A stretch of 64,000 bases of DNA from Thuidium tamariscinum (taxonomy: Eukaryota; Streptophyta; Bryopsida; Hypnales; Thuidiaceae): contig OX344752.2 in assembly GCA_947034885.2 (NCBI GenBank), forward strand, positions 23,583,386 through 23,647,385, read 5' to 3'. The translations under genes were made by a program, and so were the position numbers. Below, piece by piece: positions 33,681 through 44,095 of the stretch; within the stretch, counting starts at the first letter, position 1; each line of letters opens with the position of its first letter. The notes beneath the pieces are model-generated. The model saw only the letters and a program-made list of their open reading frames with translations, searched no databases and was not told the origin of the DNA.

Positions 33681-34626
33681 CCCCTGAAGGTTTTTGATTA
33701 TGTTTTCACCAAAAATGCTCCAAAACTGCCATTTCTAATACAAGTGCAATGTTGTTTTTTTAAAACACATTTTTGACTCATGTAATTGTATGATCTTGTA
33801 GTAAGGTGGTTTGTAAACATGTGGAAAAAATTTCAGAAATTTCCACCGTGTAGATTGCAAGATATAAGCATTTGAAATTGACAAAAATTGTTTTTTTATC
33901 CCTGCGAAAATCCAGGTAGCTGCACTTCACATGGTCACATTTGTGTGAAAAAAAATTCAAAATGGTGGTTACTCTTTGAATTCATACTTCAATGCAATTT
34001 GGCTACATCTTCAAAAAATTTCAAACCATTTGGAATTGTACAACATATAGGAAAAAATAAGTAAGTAGAAAGAAGTAAAAAATGAGCCAAAATACTAAAT
34101 TGTGAACATTTTATTCATGGAATTGAAAATTTTCAATCCCAATGGTTAAAATGTTGTAATAAACAATCTACACCTTCTGTTTTTATTTTTTTTCAAAAAT
34201 ATGAAAAATTGAATTAAATGAAGAATTTCAAACTTTTTTTGTACTGTAGAGATTCTGTAAGTGGCTGTAAACTACCCTGAACTCAAAATCTTCATAACTT
34301 TTGACTCATTGATTGGAATGGATTGATTCAAAGCTCCCCATGTTTGTATAAACCTAAAGAATTAATTTGAAATTTCACTTTTTTTTTAAGTTTTTTTTAT
34401 AAAGTTTTTTCAGCTGCCCGGGCTGCCCGCTGAGTAAAAAAAAAACCATATCCTACCATAACTTTTTAACTATGAAGTCAAAAGATATGAAAATTTTTAG
34501 GCCTTGAAGCTACTCCTTGGGCACACATTGTATCAAAATTTCAAAGAAAAAAAATAAAAACTCTATCTGTAGTGAGCTGCCCAAAAACTTTAGAATTTCA
34601 AAAAACGATGTTTAGGGCTTTAGGGG
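33681..34626 (+). mobile_element. TTAA-flanked element, subfamily D, copy 1 (946 bp)
   Basis: Flanked by TTAA at 33677-33680 and 34627-34630. Left terminus cccctgaaggtttttgatta, right terminus tgtttagggctttagggg. Aligns end to end with 48841-49758 ('ccaaaactgccatttct', 'attgtacaacatatagg', 'tagtgagctgccc'). Confidence 0.9.
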
Positions 34627-34630
34627 TTAA

Positions 34631-35840
34631 CTAAAACTAAAACTTATTGTTTCCTACTATTTGTAGTCAACGTCATGAGATTCATTACATCTTCAAATAT
34701 ATAAATTCCTCCTATATATAAAAGATGAGAATGTAAACTTCTTCACTATTATAAGTGGACACTTTTTTTCACCTAAGTGACATGAATGCAATCCCCATTG
34801 ATGACAATGATCCATATCTCTAAAATGTAAATGTATATTAGTATATTATAGGACTTTTTTCCTAGGCAATTAAATGTCGACTCTCCTAAAAAAAACCAGA
34901 CAGCTTTAAAGTTAAAGAAAAAAAAAGGTAAATGTGTTAAAAAATTGCCAAACTATAATCATAGCCCTCTATACTATGTATTTTTAGTAAATTTTGTTGA
35001 AAATTGCCTTCAAAGGTCATTACTTATAATTTGATGTACAGGACTATATTTAAAAATTTACTTAAAACAACCTTTTTTTTTATAGTAAACCCCCTAAATT
35101 AAGGAACCATACAACTTAAGACCTTCTAGAAGGAAGGTTACATAACCATTTATCCGAAAACTAAAAAAACAAACCCCTAGTATATTAGGTGTATGTATTT
35201 TCCTATGAATTGGCATCCACATTAAATAGTGAAATTTGAGTGTCCTACACTAATTTTTCAACATTCAACACTATAAATATATTTACCAAACTTGTACAAG
35301 AATGCACTACTTTTGAATTAGGTATTGATGTAATTGGAACTCATGAACCTCCTTGTGTACAAACATTAGTATTTATACAAAAATATCTGTTGACTTTGAT
35401 CGCTCATAAAGTAACTTTTTTAGAATAAGACAACCTAGTTGTTATAGCAACCTAATTTCACTGTATACTATATAGTGTAATGAGTACATGTCAATATCTT
35501 GGGTTTAGAGATTCCCTATGAATATTTGACATCTAGTGAGTACACATGCAGTCATGCACCCATGCATATACTCCAACCAAGAGTCACTTTTGTACTATTT
35601 TGTACTCTCTAGTAACTCACGAAAAGGTCAAAATTCATAGAAGTTTCTCTTTTATAAATAATTCAAACATGTGATAAACTTGACCAAGTTCATGACTTCT
35701 TTTTTTAAATTGTCAATCCATTTTCTTCCATGTGCTCATTTCGATAGTCTACCCAAACCACACTCATAGCTTGTCGTCTTGTAGTTAGTAGTGTTTTCTT
35801 TGTAATATAAAGCACAAATGGCCGACAATTATGCCCATTT
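34631..35840. other. AT-rich intergenic stretch with a remnant of a CACTA-type foldback
   Basis: Segment 35010-35086 repeats one arm of the foldback at 18501-18714 ('aaaggtcattactta', 'aggactata', 'ttaaaacaacc') and is probably the degraded half of a related copy. The rest holds nothing recognised. Confidence 0.45.
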
Positions 35841-36260
35841 GCATTTGCGATTTTGGGGTGGCCCATATTATGGACTAACATTTTGGCGGATCCTATTCAT
35901 TGGCAAGAATCTTATTTCCACATGACTGAGTGCATGCCAGGATGGAGGGAGAGTACAACAACAGCATCTATTCCTCCGTCTTCTTAAGAATATCTCGGGG
36001 CACACGAAAAGGAGGGCATCCTTCCATGCTTGCATGCAGCTCTCGTAGCGTGGGGCTCTCGTACTCATGTGCTGCAACAAGTCTGATTCTTCTTTCAAAT
36101 TTTTAGGTTAATTTTTAGGTTAATTTCTAGAGCTAGGTCGCACTTGAGTCCGGGTGGTTTGCATAGCCCGATGTTGATTGCATGGTCATGGTCGCAAAGT
36201 TGAGGAGAAGCAGAACTTCAGAGCCTTGCATCAAGATTGGTGCCTTGGTGCATTGGTGCT
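35840..36260. other. Isolated higher-GC island, gene not established
   Basis: Composition here resembles that of the gene islands, and there is a minus-strand open frame at 36098-35868 (76 codons) whose translation contains RAPRYESCMQAWKDALLFVC. It lacks any domain I recognise and no flanking exons could be joined. It may be an exon, an untranslated RNA or a gene remnant. Confidence 0.3.
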
Positions 36261-37758
36261 GTTCTTGCTTTCATATATTATCTTAACTCTGTAAAGATGG
36301 GCTGAAAGATGGGTTGGTCTATGTGGAAACCATCCTTTTTGAAAAAGTGTGAATCACCTACTTTAAAAAATTCAAAAAGTATTCATTGGAGACCAAACTG
36401 TTGTTTATGACCTCCGCTTTTAACACAAAATTCCAAGGATGAACAATTGCACTTTTGTCTTACATGCAAGAATTCCATATCACCTATTGGATCATTTCTG
36501 ATCCACACCATCGTTACAGGGTTAAACACCCCAGAGGACCAAAAGTGTCCTTCACAATATAGAAGTCCAATTCAAAGTGTTGTAACTTTTGTGTTTGATG
36601 TCCAAATTCAATAAAACTTGATGGGAAATTTGAGCTCTCTTTTCTAGTTTGTATAGTTAAATTTTCAAATTGATCCAAGGTGAAATGAATTTTTGGAAGC
36701 CAATTGAAGTTCACAAGTTCAATTTGAATTCGCCAAAATACATTTGATGGTTGGGTTTTGTATCTCTTTCATCCATGTTTTCCCTTCAATAAGATGTGTT
36801 GCTTTATAGCCCCTAGAAGTCTATTTATTGCATTCTAATTTTTTTATCAACTCAAGTTGTTTTGAATGTTTAAGAGCAATTTGAAGTTTGAAAATTAGAC
36901 ATTTATGGATTACAATTAACTTCAACAACTTGTTTTTCCTTCATACAACGTTCATTTTGAATTAATTTTTTTGAAAAGTTGTACAAATTAGTCTAGTTTG
37001 TGTAGCTAAAATTTCACATCAATATAAGGAATTATAAGTGATTGTGAAGCATGAGAGTTGTTGGAGGTGTAGCCTTGGAAGTGAATTTTTGCAACTATTT
37101 TTGACATTTTGAAGCCATTTTGTAGACACAATGAATCAATGGAATGATCATTTTTTCACTAATATTTTTTAAGTAGTTTTGAAGCACTACATAATTCAAA
37201 TTTTTTTCACTTGAGTAGGTTTGGAAATCAAATTCCACCTCCAAATGTGTCTCTAGGAAAACTTCAATATCCTTTCTCAACACTAAAACATCATAATCTC
37301 CCAATCTATATAGCCAAATGACTCCCACTCTTTGATTCACATCTTCTACAACACTTACACTACAAAATTGTATGGTTGTGATTTCCATACCTCGATGACA
37401 TTTAGACCTCTAATACTTCAAAAGCAATAATGTTTTTAATCCTTCAATAAAACCCTCCGCTTCTAAAGGCAAATTTCTCCCTGTCTTTAAATAAGCTTAT
37501 TGTTTTCTTTGTAAAACAAAATACCAAGAAAATACCTGTCTTATTTTGAGACAAAGGGAGTGTATGCTATACACTTCAATCTACCATAGGACCTCATTTT
37601 GCCCTCCCAATCAATAACTAAAGTTATGCTACAAACTTGTGAGTCTTCAGTTTTGTCCAGTGGCGGTTCATGCCTTTTGCTTTGAAAATCCAAAATCATA
37701 ACCTATTTGTTCTGCCTTTGTTATTTTTTTGTTTTTCTTTCTGTCCTCTTGGCTCTAA
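36261..37758. other. AT-rich intergenic stretch; possible old TTAA-type left end at 36521
   Basis: At 36521 the sequence agggttaaacaccccagagg resembles the TTAA plus CCCC terminus of the TTAA-flanked elements, but no convincing right end was found. The open frames are short and AT-driven. Confidence 0.35.
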
Positions 37759-37922
37759 AACTACATAACATTCAGTAGCATGCCATGCCTCTCCAGTGAT
37801 GGTGTGGCATATTCCACTCTCAACCAATTAGTTACTTACAAATACTGCTGGGTGTGACATATTCCACACCATCACTGTAGAGCCAAGGCAATGCTAGCCT
37901 TGCTACTGAATGTTATGTAGTT
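37759..37922. mobile_element. Foldback element (164 bp)
   Basis: Ends aactacataacattcagtag and the inverse ctactgaatgttatgtagtt. Inner arms also pair ('gatggtgtggcatattcca' with its inverse). A single hairpin, otherwise unclassified. Confidence 0.75.
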
Positions 37923-37958
37923 TACAAGCCTTCATTTGCAAGTCTGAAAAAAAGTACA

Positions 37959-38110
37959 GTAAATTATCCCATTATGGACAAAATGGGAGCAAGTCCATTG
38001 GAGGCAAAATTGTAATAGAGGTATACCTTCAAGTTCAGAATTGTACACCGTCATTATAATTTTGTCCACAATGGGTATGCCCTCATTTTGTCCATAATGG
38101 GGTAATTTAC
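37959..38110. mobile_element. Foldback element (about 150 bp)
   Basis: Left arm gtaaattatcccattatgga continuing caaaatggg; right arm is the inverse, ending ccataatggggtaatttac. It lies 36 bp from the previous foldback but is unrelated in sequence. Confidence 0.65.
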
Positions 38111-38275
38111 CTTACATCCTTCACTTACTGCCCTGCACCTATCATTCCGAATAGAATTTTTCTACACTCCATAAGATGAAATCACACTTTTAATAGAATC
38201 TAAATAAGCATATGACCTTGTGTCAATAAATTACCCTTACGAGGTAGGTTTTATTTTGAAAGCCATATCTAGCAA

Positions 38276-38908
38276 GTAAGGTGGGTACACCCAAAATTTT
38301 GCACCCTCTCTAAAACCATCATCATCAATTCATGTACATCTCCAAAATCCACATATAAGTATGTTGAAGAAACAATTTTCAAACATCTAGCTACCAGAAA
38401 AACTTCTATTCCTTAAAACTTCTACATTTAAACATCTAGCTACCAAAAAAACTTCAATCCTTTAAAACTTCAACATACAATATCCAAATTTTGTGTTCTT
38501 TGGTGCATTGGATGAGAGCCTCTATGTTTTGCCAACAAGAAGGATGCATTAGGGGAGATTGAGGCCAAAACAAGACTACAAGTTCTTGGACTACGGAAAT
38601 GAGGGAACTGCGCAGTGGCATGAATTTAATGTGGTCGAGACCATGCCACATCATTGATTCTTTTTTAATTTAAAAAAAATCACATTTCAAGATCCAAATT
38701 TTTAAATTTTTTAAATTTTTGTTGTTGTTTGGTAATTATTGCCTGATAGCAGCCCGACCATTTTTATCTGTTTCGGGAACACGAGGAGAACAGGCTTGAA
38801 ACGGCCCTCCCTTGCCTCAAATCCCCCCTAATGAAAATTTCACTGGTTTAAAAGTAGTATCTAGGCACCGTAAGAAACCAAGGTGCAATTTCGGGGATAC
38901 CCTGCCTC
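38276..38908 (+). mobile_element. Family M element, copy 2, split by a K insertion
   Basis: Left part (38276-38546) starts gtaaggtgggtacacccaaa and ends in 'ttctttggtgcattgg', as in the copy at 43811-44095. Right part (38834-38908) matches the last 70 bp of that copy only loosely ('tctaggcaccgtaagaaac'). The split position holds a family K element. Confidence 0.5.
38547..38833 (+). mobile_element. Family K inverted-repeat element, copy 3
   Basis: Ends cattaggggagattgagg and the inverse cctcaaatcccccctaatg. The interior shares 'aatgtggtcgagaccatgcc', 'atttcaagatcc' and 'tttcgggaaca' with other copies. Inserted in a family M element. Confidence 0.7.
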
Positions 38909-38917
38909 AAGATAATG

Positions 38918-39168
38918 TGCATCGTTAAATCATACCATCAAAGGTGGGCCCCGCATGCTGGAATTTACCCCAAAAAAACGCTGAATTTTTTTATTTTTTT
39001 CAAATTCAGAATTCAGATTCAGAATCAGAGACCCCAAATTAGCTTGGGAGAACCTAGACATACCCCAGAACCCAACACAAATATAAACCCCAAACCCTTG
39101 ACAACCCCTAGTAAAATGAGATTTACCCTGGTGGGCCCACCTTCGATGGTATGATTTAACGTTCTGCT
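38918..39168. mobile_element. Mutator-like miniature element (family J, copy 1) with 9-bp duplication
   Basis: Flanked by the direct repeat aagataatg at 38909-38917 and 39169-39177. The inverted ends contain cgttaaatcataccatc then aaaggtgggcc and the near-perfect inverse ggcccaccttcgatggtatg then atttaacg. A 9-bp duplication is the norm for Mutator-type elements. Confidence 0.8.
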
Positions 39169-39177
39169 AAGATAATG

Positions 39178-39450
39178 CCGTGCCCCCAAGACTGGACTGC
39201 CCAGAGTCCTTCATACAAATCTCGTGCTCTCCTGACTTCATCAACTGCCGGTTGTAAGTTGAGGTACCACTCGGCCACTCAATGCGAAAAACACATCAAC
39301 TCTCCCGGTCCGGTCTCATAAGTTCCCAGCAGAGTGACATGACCTGGAATCGGTAATCACATGGAAGCCTGGTAATCTGCCAGCGGCAGGCTTGGCAGCT
39401 TTGGCTCGAGAAAATGACTCGGAGGGGGACGCATACCTTAACTTACCATA
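39178..39450. other. Higher-GC segment before the 173-bp array
   Basis: No gene recognised. Segment 39390-39446 ('ggcagctttggctcgagaaa', 'tgactcggagg', 'gacgcatacc') is a diverged partial unit of the 173-bp tandem repeat that continues after 39785. Confidence 0.45.
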
Positions 39451-39784
39451 TATAGGAGGAGGCTCTTGAATGGAGCAGGTTCTAAAATGGTGCCCTATCT
39501 TGAAATGTACAGTACTTGTACATGTTGCATTTTCATAGCCTTCAGCAGTGTACTGACAGTGTACATTTTAGCTAGGGCATCATTTTAGAGCCCTATGCCC
39601 TTTCAACTTCAGAATTTGATATCTAATTCTAGAGAGCTCCAAAAAATATGAAACGACTTGGGTTAGATGCCTATTCAAGCTGTCTTTCAAGGAAAATTCT
39701 CTGAAAAATATTTCAAGATGTTTGACCTGCCCAAAATTCTGTTCCAGCCCTTAGATGGTCGGTTTCTGGACCTCCTCCCATATG
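39451..39784 (+). mobile_element. Family L inverted-repeat element, copy 2
   Basis: Ends ggaggaggctc and the inverse gacctcctcc. The interior has the shared 'gaaacgacttgggttagatg', 'atatttcaagatgtttg' and 'cccaaaattctg' blocks. It sits inside the 173-bp tandem array, separating a partial unit from the rest. Confidence 0.7.
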
Positions 39785-40218
39785 CTTGCACAGAAAATTT
39801 CAGCTCAAATCTGAATGGGCAATTAAATTCTTTTGATCGTTTTGAAATTTCTTTTTGGGCAGCTTTTGCTCGAGAAAATGATTTGGAGGATGCATAACTT
39901 AGGTAATTTTATCAGGAAGTTGTGAACCCGGCCTAACTGCCTGGGCAACCATATATGGTCGCACAGAAAATTTCAGCTCAAATCTAAATGGGCAATTGAA
40001 TTCTTTTGACTGTTTTGAAATTTCTTTTTGGGCAGCTTTTGCTCGAGAAAATGATTTGGAGGACGCATAACTTAGGTAATTTTATCAGGAAGTTGTGAAC
40101 CCAGCCTAACAGCCTGGGCGACCGTATATGATCACACAGAAAATTTCAGCTCAAATCTGAATGGGCAATTAAATTCTTTTGACCGTTTTGAAATTTCTTT
40201 TCGGGCAGTTTTTAGTGT
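39785..40218 (+). repeat. Tandem repeat, period 173 bp
   Basis: The motif cagaaaatttcagctcaaat occurs at 39791, 39964 and 40137, exactly 173 bp apart each time. Units differ by only a few substitutions. About 2.5 units are present, plus a partial, more diverged unit at 39390-39446. The interior contains 'gcagcttttgctcgagaaaa'. Non-coding. Confidence 0.9.
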
Positions 40219-40915
40219 TAACTATTGAAAATTTTCATTTTTCTCAAAAAAAGAAGTAAAAATTTGATTATTTAGGGGTCTTCAAAGGCATATATGAAAC
40301 ATTAGTGGAGAGTAAAGCTTGCCAATTTTACTTCATTTTCTGCTTTAGTGCACAACTTGCCAATTTCACTTGATTTGAGATCTAAGAAATTGTACTTATC
40401 CAAATGCTTTGAAAATGGTCCTAGTAGAAAGAGTAAAGTGTTTTCATCATTTTCACCATTGAAAACTTCAACATGCAAGTGTTGATTTGAAGACTTTTGT
40501 GATTTTAGTTATAGAAAAAAATTGTATTACCACAATTGCAAGGTGGATTGTGTAATGAATTTGATAGCTTTTCAAGTGAAATTAAGTTTTTTGAAAGTAC
40601 ATTTTAGTATGCTATCACTATTTGTATTTGTTTATGTCACCATTAATCCCAAAAACTTTTATATACAAATTTCTAAAACATTGTGGGGAGAGGCAACATA
40701 CTAAAAATAGAAAATACACATTTTCCTTGTTATAATCTCACAACTTCTTTGCAATTTTGCACTCAAAATTGGATTGTAGACTAATATGCAAGCTCTTAAA
40801 ACATCTATGCGGTTGGATTTTGAAAAAAAAAGATTTGCTTCAGTGGAGATTATTAGAAGACAATGCTCTTTTTTCATAAGAAAAATACACTTGCCAAGGC
40901 TTAGGCACTTAGGGG
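40219..40915. other. AT-rich stretch ending in a TTAA-type right terminus
   Basis: The end gccaaggcttaggcacttag then ggg before TTAA (40916-40919) resembles the right end of subfamily A. No matching left end was identified, so this may be a truncated element. Confidence 0.4.
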
Positions 40916-40919
40916 TTAA

Positions 40920-41830
40920 GGTTGAGCCACCAGTAACCGATCATTTAACCAATTTTGGAGTAGATTGTGCATAGTCTCAGGTAGTGGAAATTTTTCCCAT
41001 GTAGGAAGATAGGGAATATGGAGATAGAAAAAATTTCAAAATTTGAGTCTTAAAATTGAAATTACTATGAATTTTGAGAGTCAAAAAGTGAATTTAATAC
41101 AAAGCCAATGTCTAGCCCTCATCTCATTTAAGTGTCCAAACTCATCTCCAAAGTGACAGTTTCAAGAAAATCATCATAAAGTACTATTTTGAAGAATATT
41201 TTGATATTGAGATGCAAACAAAATTTGTAGGGTTTGAATTCTAGATTCTATCCATACAATTTGATTCACCGATGCTATCACCAATATTTTTCTATAAATA
41301 TTGAAAGAAAAATTTCAAAATTCATTCAAAATTCAATTACAAGAAAAATATTTTCATTTTTTGAGTGAACTTTGTTGGAATGGTTTTGAAATGAGGTTCT
41401 CTTGATATGGTGATTTTTTAGAATTTTTGTGTTATTGATTCTATGTCCTCATTTTTGTAAAATCAAGTTTGAACTAAAGTCAATGCAATTTTGGCTTGGT
41501 CAACCACTTGACATACTTCCACATTTGTAATTCTTTTTTTAAAATGTACTTTAGTAACAACAAATCTAACCCTTGGATAGGACAACAACTTCATAATGTA
41601 ACCCTAAAAATTAGGATGACCTTCATCCAAGCTATAATGAGAAAGAAATTTGACATTTCAATATGTACATCATCCAGAAAATGGAGCGCTTAGGGGCTAG
41701 GGTCTTCGAATTCTAATCATTCAAGAATTACTTTGCTATCCACTATTTTATACTTCCTACACCTACTAATTTGAAACATATGTCATAACTTTATTAGTCT
41801 CAACTTTATAAAAGAACCCAAGTTCTGGTT
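40920..41830 (+). repeat. Family T repeat, copy 1, interrupted by element H
   Basis: Segments 40920-41111 and 41701-41830 together match 42215-42560 ('gagccacc', 'aatttttcc', 'gaaattactatgaattttga', 'aagccaatgtct', 'attcaagaattactttg'). The interrupting DNA is the TTAA-type element at 41116-41696. Confidence 0.55.
41116..41696 (+). mobile_element. TTAA-type element, subfamily H, copy 2 (581 bp), with CTAG at both flanks
   Basis: Flanked by CTAG at 41112-41115 and 41697-41700. Termini are ccctcatctc and the inverse gcgcttagggg. The interior aligns with 17069-17670. The uninterrupted host sequence is at about 42400-42430 (aatgtctaaactcctct), where the target reads CTAA. Confidence 0.75.
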
Positions 41831-42138
41831 GGAAATTTGTTTTGGCCTTGATTGGAAATATTGCACTTCTACATGTTGGGTGTTTGGCATAGCTGGTAAT
41901 TGGTGCCTCAATCTAAATCATGCTTGTCTATTGAATAAGCCTACTTTAAGTGAAAACTTAGTTTGGCTCTCAAAGACAATTAACTTAATCCTAAAAAGGT
42001 GCAAAAGTCTATCTTTGCAGTTGTATAGTATATTATGAATATGGTGGTATTTGATAGGAAAAACATTGACCAAATACTTTTTGATACAAAATAAATAAAT
42101 TATTATCATATTATGTAAATAAAAATGTATGACAATTC

Positions 42139-42160
42139 ATATATATATATATATATATAT
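42139..42160. repeat. (AT)n microsatellite
   Basis: Eleven AT dinucleotides in a row. Confidence 0.95.
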
Positions 42161-42214
42161 GCCATTTTAGTATTAAGGTAACTCAAACTATAACAAGTAC
42201 AACTTTGGACATTC

Positions 42215-42560
42215 CTAGGGTGAAGCCACCCATAACTCATCAAATAAGCAATTCTAGACATAATCCGTTATAGTGCAAGGCAAAGCAAATTTTTCCAAAG
42301 GTGCAATGTTAGAAATGACTAGAATTGCAAAAACTTGGTCATTTTATTGCTTGAATTGAAATTACTATGAATTTTAAGAGGCATAAGTGCTCTAGGCCCA
42401 TAGCCAATGTCTAAACTCCTCTAATTCTATTCATTCAAGAATTACTTTCCTAAACATTGCTTTCTACTTTCTTGCTCATTACTTTGGAACATGTGCTATA
42501 AACTTATTAGTCTTAACCTTAAAAAGGAGGAAAAAAAACATTCCAACCTTAGTTGGCAAT
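42215..42560 (+). repeat. Family T repeat, copy 2 (uninterrupted)
   Basis: Matches the host sequence around element H copy 2. Non-coding, class unknown. Confidence 0.5.
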
Positions 42561-43810
42561 GAATTAGTCTACATGTTGGCTATGCAGCTAGCACCGGTTA
42601 GGAATGGATAACTTTACCTTATTATAGTCCCAAAAATTCTTGTAGTATACATGCGTCTTATAAAATGTACTACACAAGAGGAAGTGGGATTCCATTAAGC
42701 TTGTCCAAAGTTGTGATCATTATAGACTAAGTTACCCTAAGAGTGTAACCATCAGGCATATATGGTAGGAGAAGCTTGACAATCGGATGAAGACTAAGGA
42801 ATTGAAACATTAGCTAAAGAATTAACGAAGCAATCAATCAAGTGTTCTTGTTTTTAGGCCAAGTCACGACCTGAAAATGAGCTCTATCTTTAAGCCTCAT
42901 TTTTTTCCTTTTCAAGACTAGACTATCAATAGGCCATCCACTTTTTAAGTAGGATAGGGAGAATTTCTTAGGCTGGATGCAATAGGTCATTTGTTTTTCA
43001 AGACAATAGGACATGCTCTTAATATATGTGAACTCCTAATGGGGGATTTCAAAATGGGCCAAAAGTGCCAAGAACTTGATCAAAATTTTTTGCTCAATTT
43101 TTCCTGAGACTAGAGAATCTTGAAGTTTATATAGAAAGTGACCACATTCAAAAAATCATATTATTTGACCACATGGTTTAGGAAATTTAAGTTTGAAGTT
43201 TCATGTTGATCAAATAAAATATTGAGCACCCCACTTTGAAGGAACATATCTTTTTGAAATGATGCCCTTTTGTACTTAGTTAAAGATAAGGGAGTTGAAA
43301 ATGTACATGTAAAATTTTCACAATATTCTAAACATTTTCAATTTATGGTGGACACTTAAAAATGAGAGTAGTAAGCTTTTTTGTACCAAAAAAAAGAATG
43401 GGGCACTTATCATTTCTTTGAACACCTTCGATGTGGCCTTTTCAAAGTAGATTTGACCTTTTCAAGTTGGCAAAAATCACATTCAAATTGGTTGGCTAAC
43501 TTTTTTGTCCATACTCAAAACTCAAATATTGTGAGAAAAAACATCATTTATATGTTTGTTAAAATTTTAATATTTAAAATTCTATAATAAATGTGAATTT
43601 CTTTCAATTTTTGTATACAAAAACCTAAAATGATATATACCAACAAGATAAGGCACAAAAAACTTTTTTAGAGTTTCAAGAAAAAGTTGATAAAAGATAA
43701 AGTAAAGTCAAATCATATTGAACAAAACCAAATTTTAGACATGGAAAATTTTGAAATTAATTTTCTATCAAATCACAACTAATTTTTTCTTCAAACCTCT
43801 ATGGTAATGT
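42561..43810. other. AT-rich intergenic stretch, nothing recognised
   Basis: No convincing gene; the open frame at 43381-43587 is short and without motifs. Confidence 0.4.
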
Positions 43811-44095
43811 GTGGTAAGGTAGGTACACCCAAAAGCACCCTGTTTCTTAAACCGCCATCTACAGTGCACATACATTTTCAAAATCAGTCATGTTCGCAGG
43901 CTGTAGATGGCGGTTTCAGAAACAGACTTTGACTGTGAATAACTTTTGCATACGGTGTCCAAATCCTGCGTTCTTTGGTGCGTTGGAACATGCTTTCACT
44001 TGGCCACAAGACCGTATAAAAATCTGAACTAGCTAATAACAGGAACTAGGCACAGTATGAAAAACTGGCGCTTTTGGGTGTACCTACCTTATGTC
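43811..44095. mobile_element. Family M inverted-repeat element, copy 1 (about 285 bp)
   Basis: Ends gtaaggtaggtacacccaaa and the inverse tttgggtgtacctaccttat, about 22 bp nearly perfect. An inner inverted pair (ccgccatctacag / ctgtagatggcgg) follows the left end. A flanking duplication is not evident. Confidence 0.8.

Noticed and set aside
34881..35086. A complete CACTA-type foldback
   Set aside because: Only one arm (35010-35086) matches the hairpin at 18501-18714; the other arm and the ends are not convincing, so it is listed only as a remnant.
36521..37450. Another full TTAA-flanked element beginning at 36521
   Set aside because: The left end only loosely fits (ttaaacaccccagagg) and no inverse right end with TTAA was found downstream.
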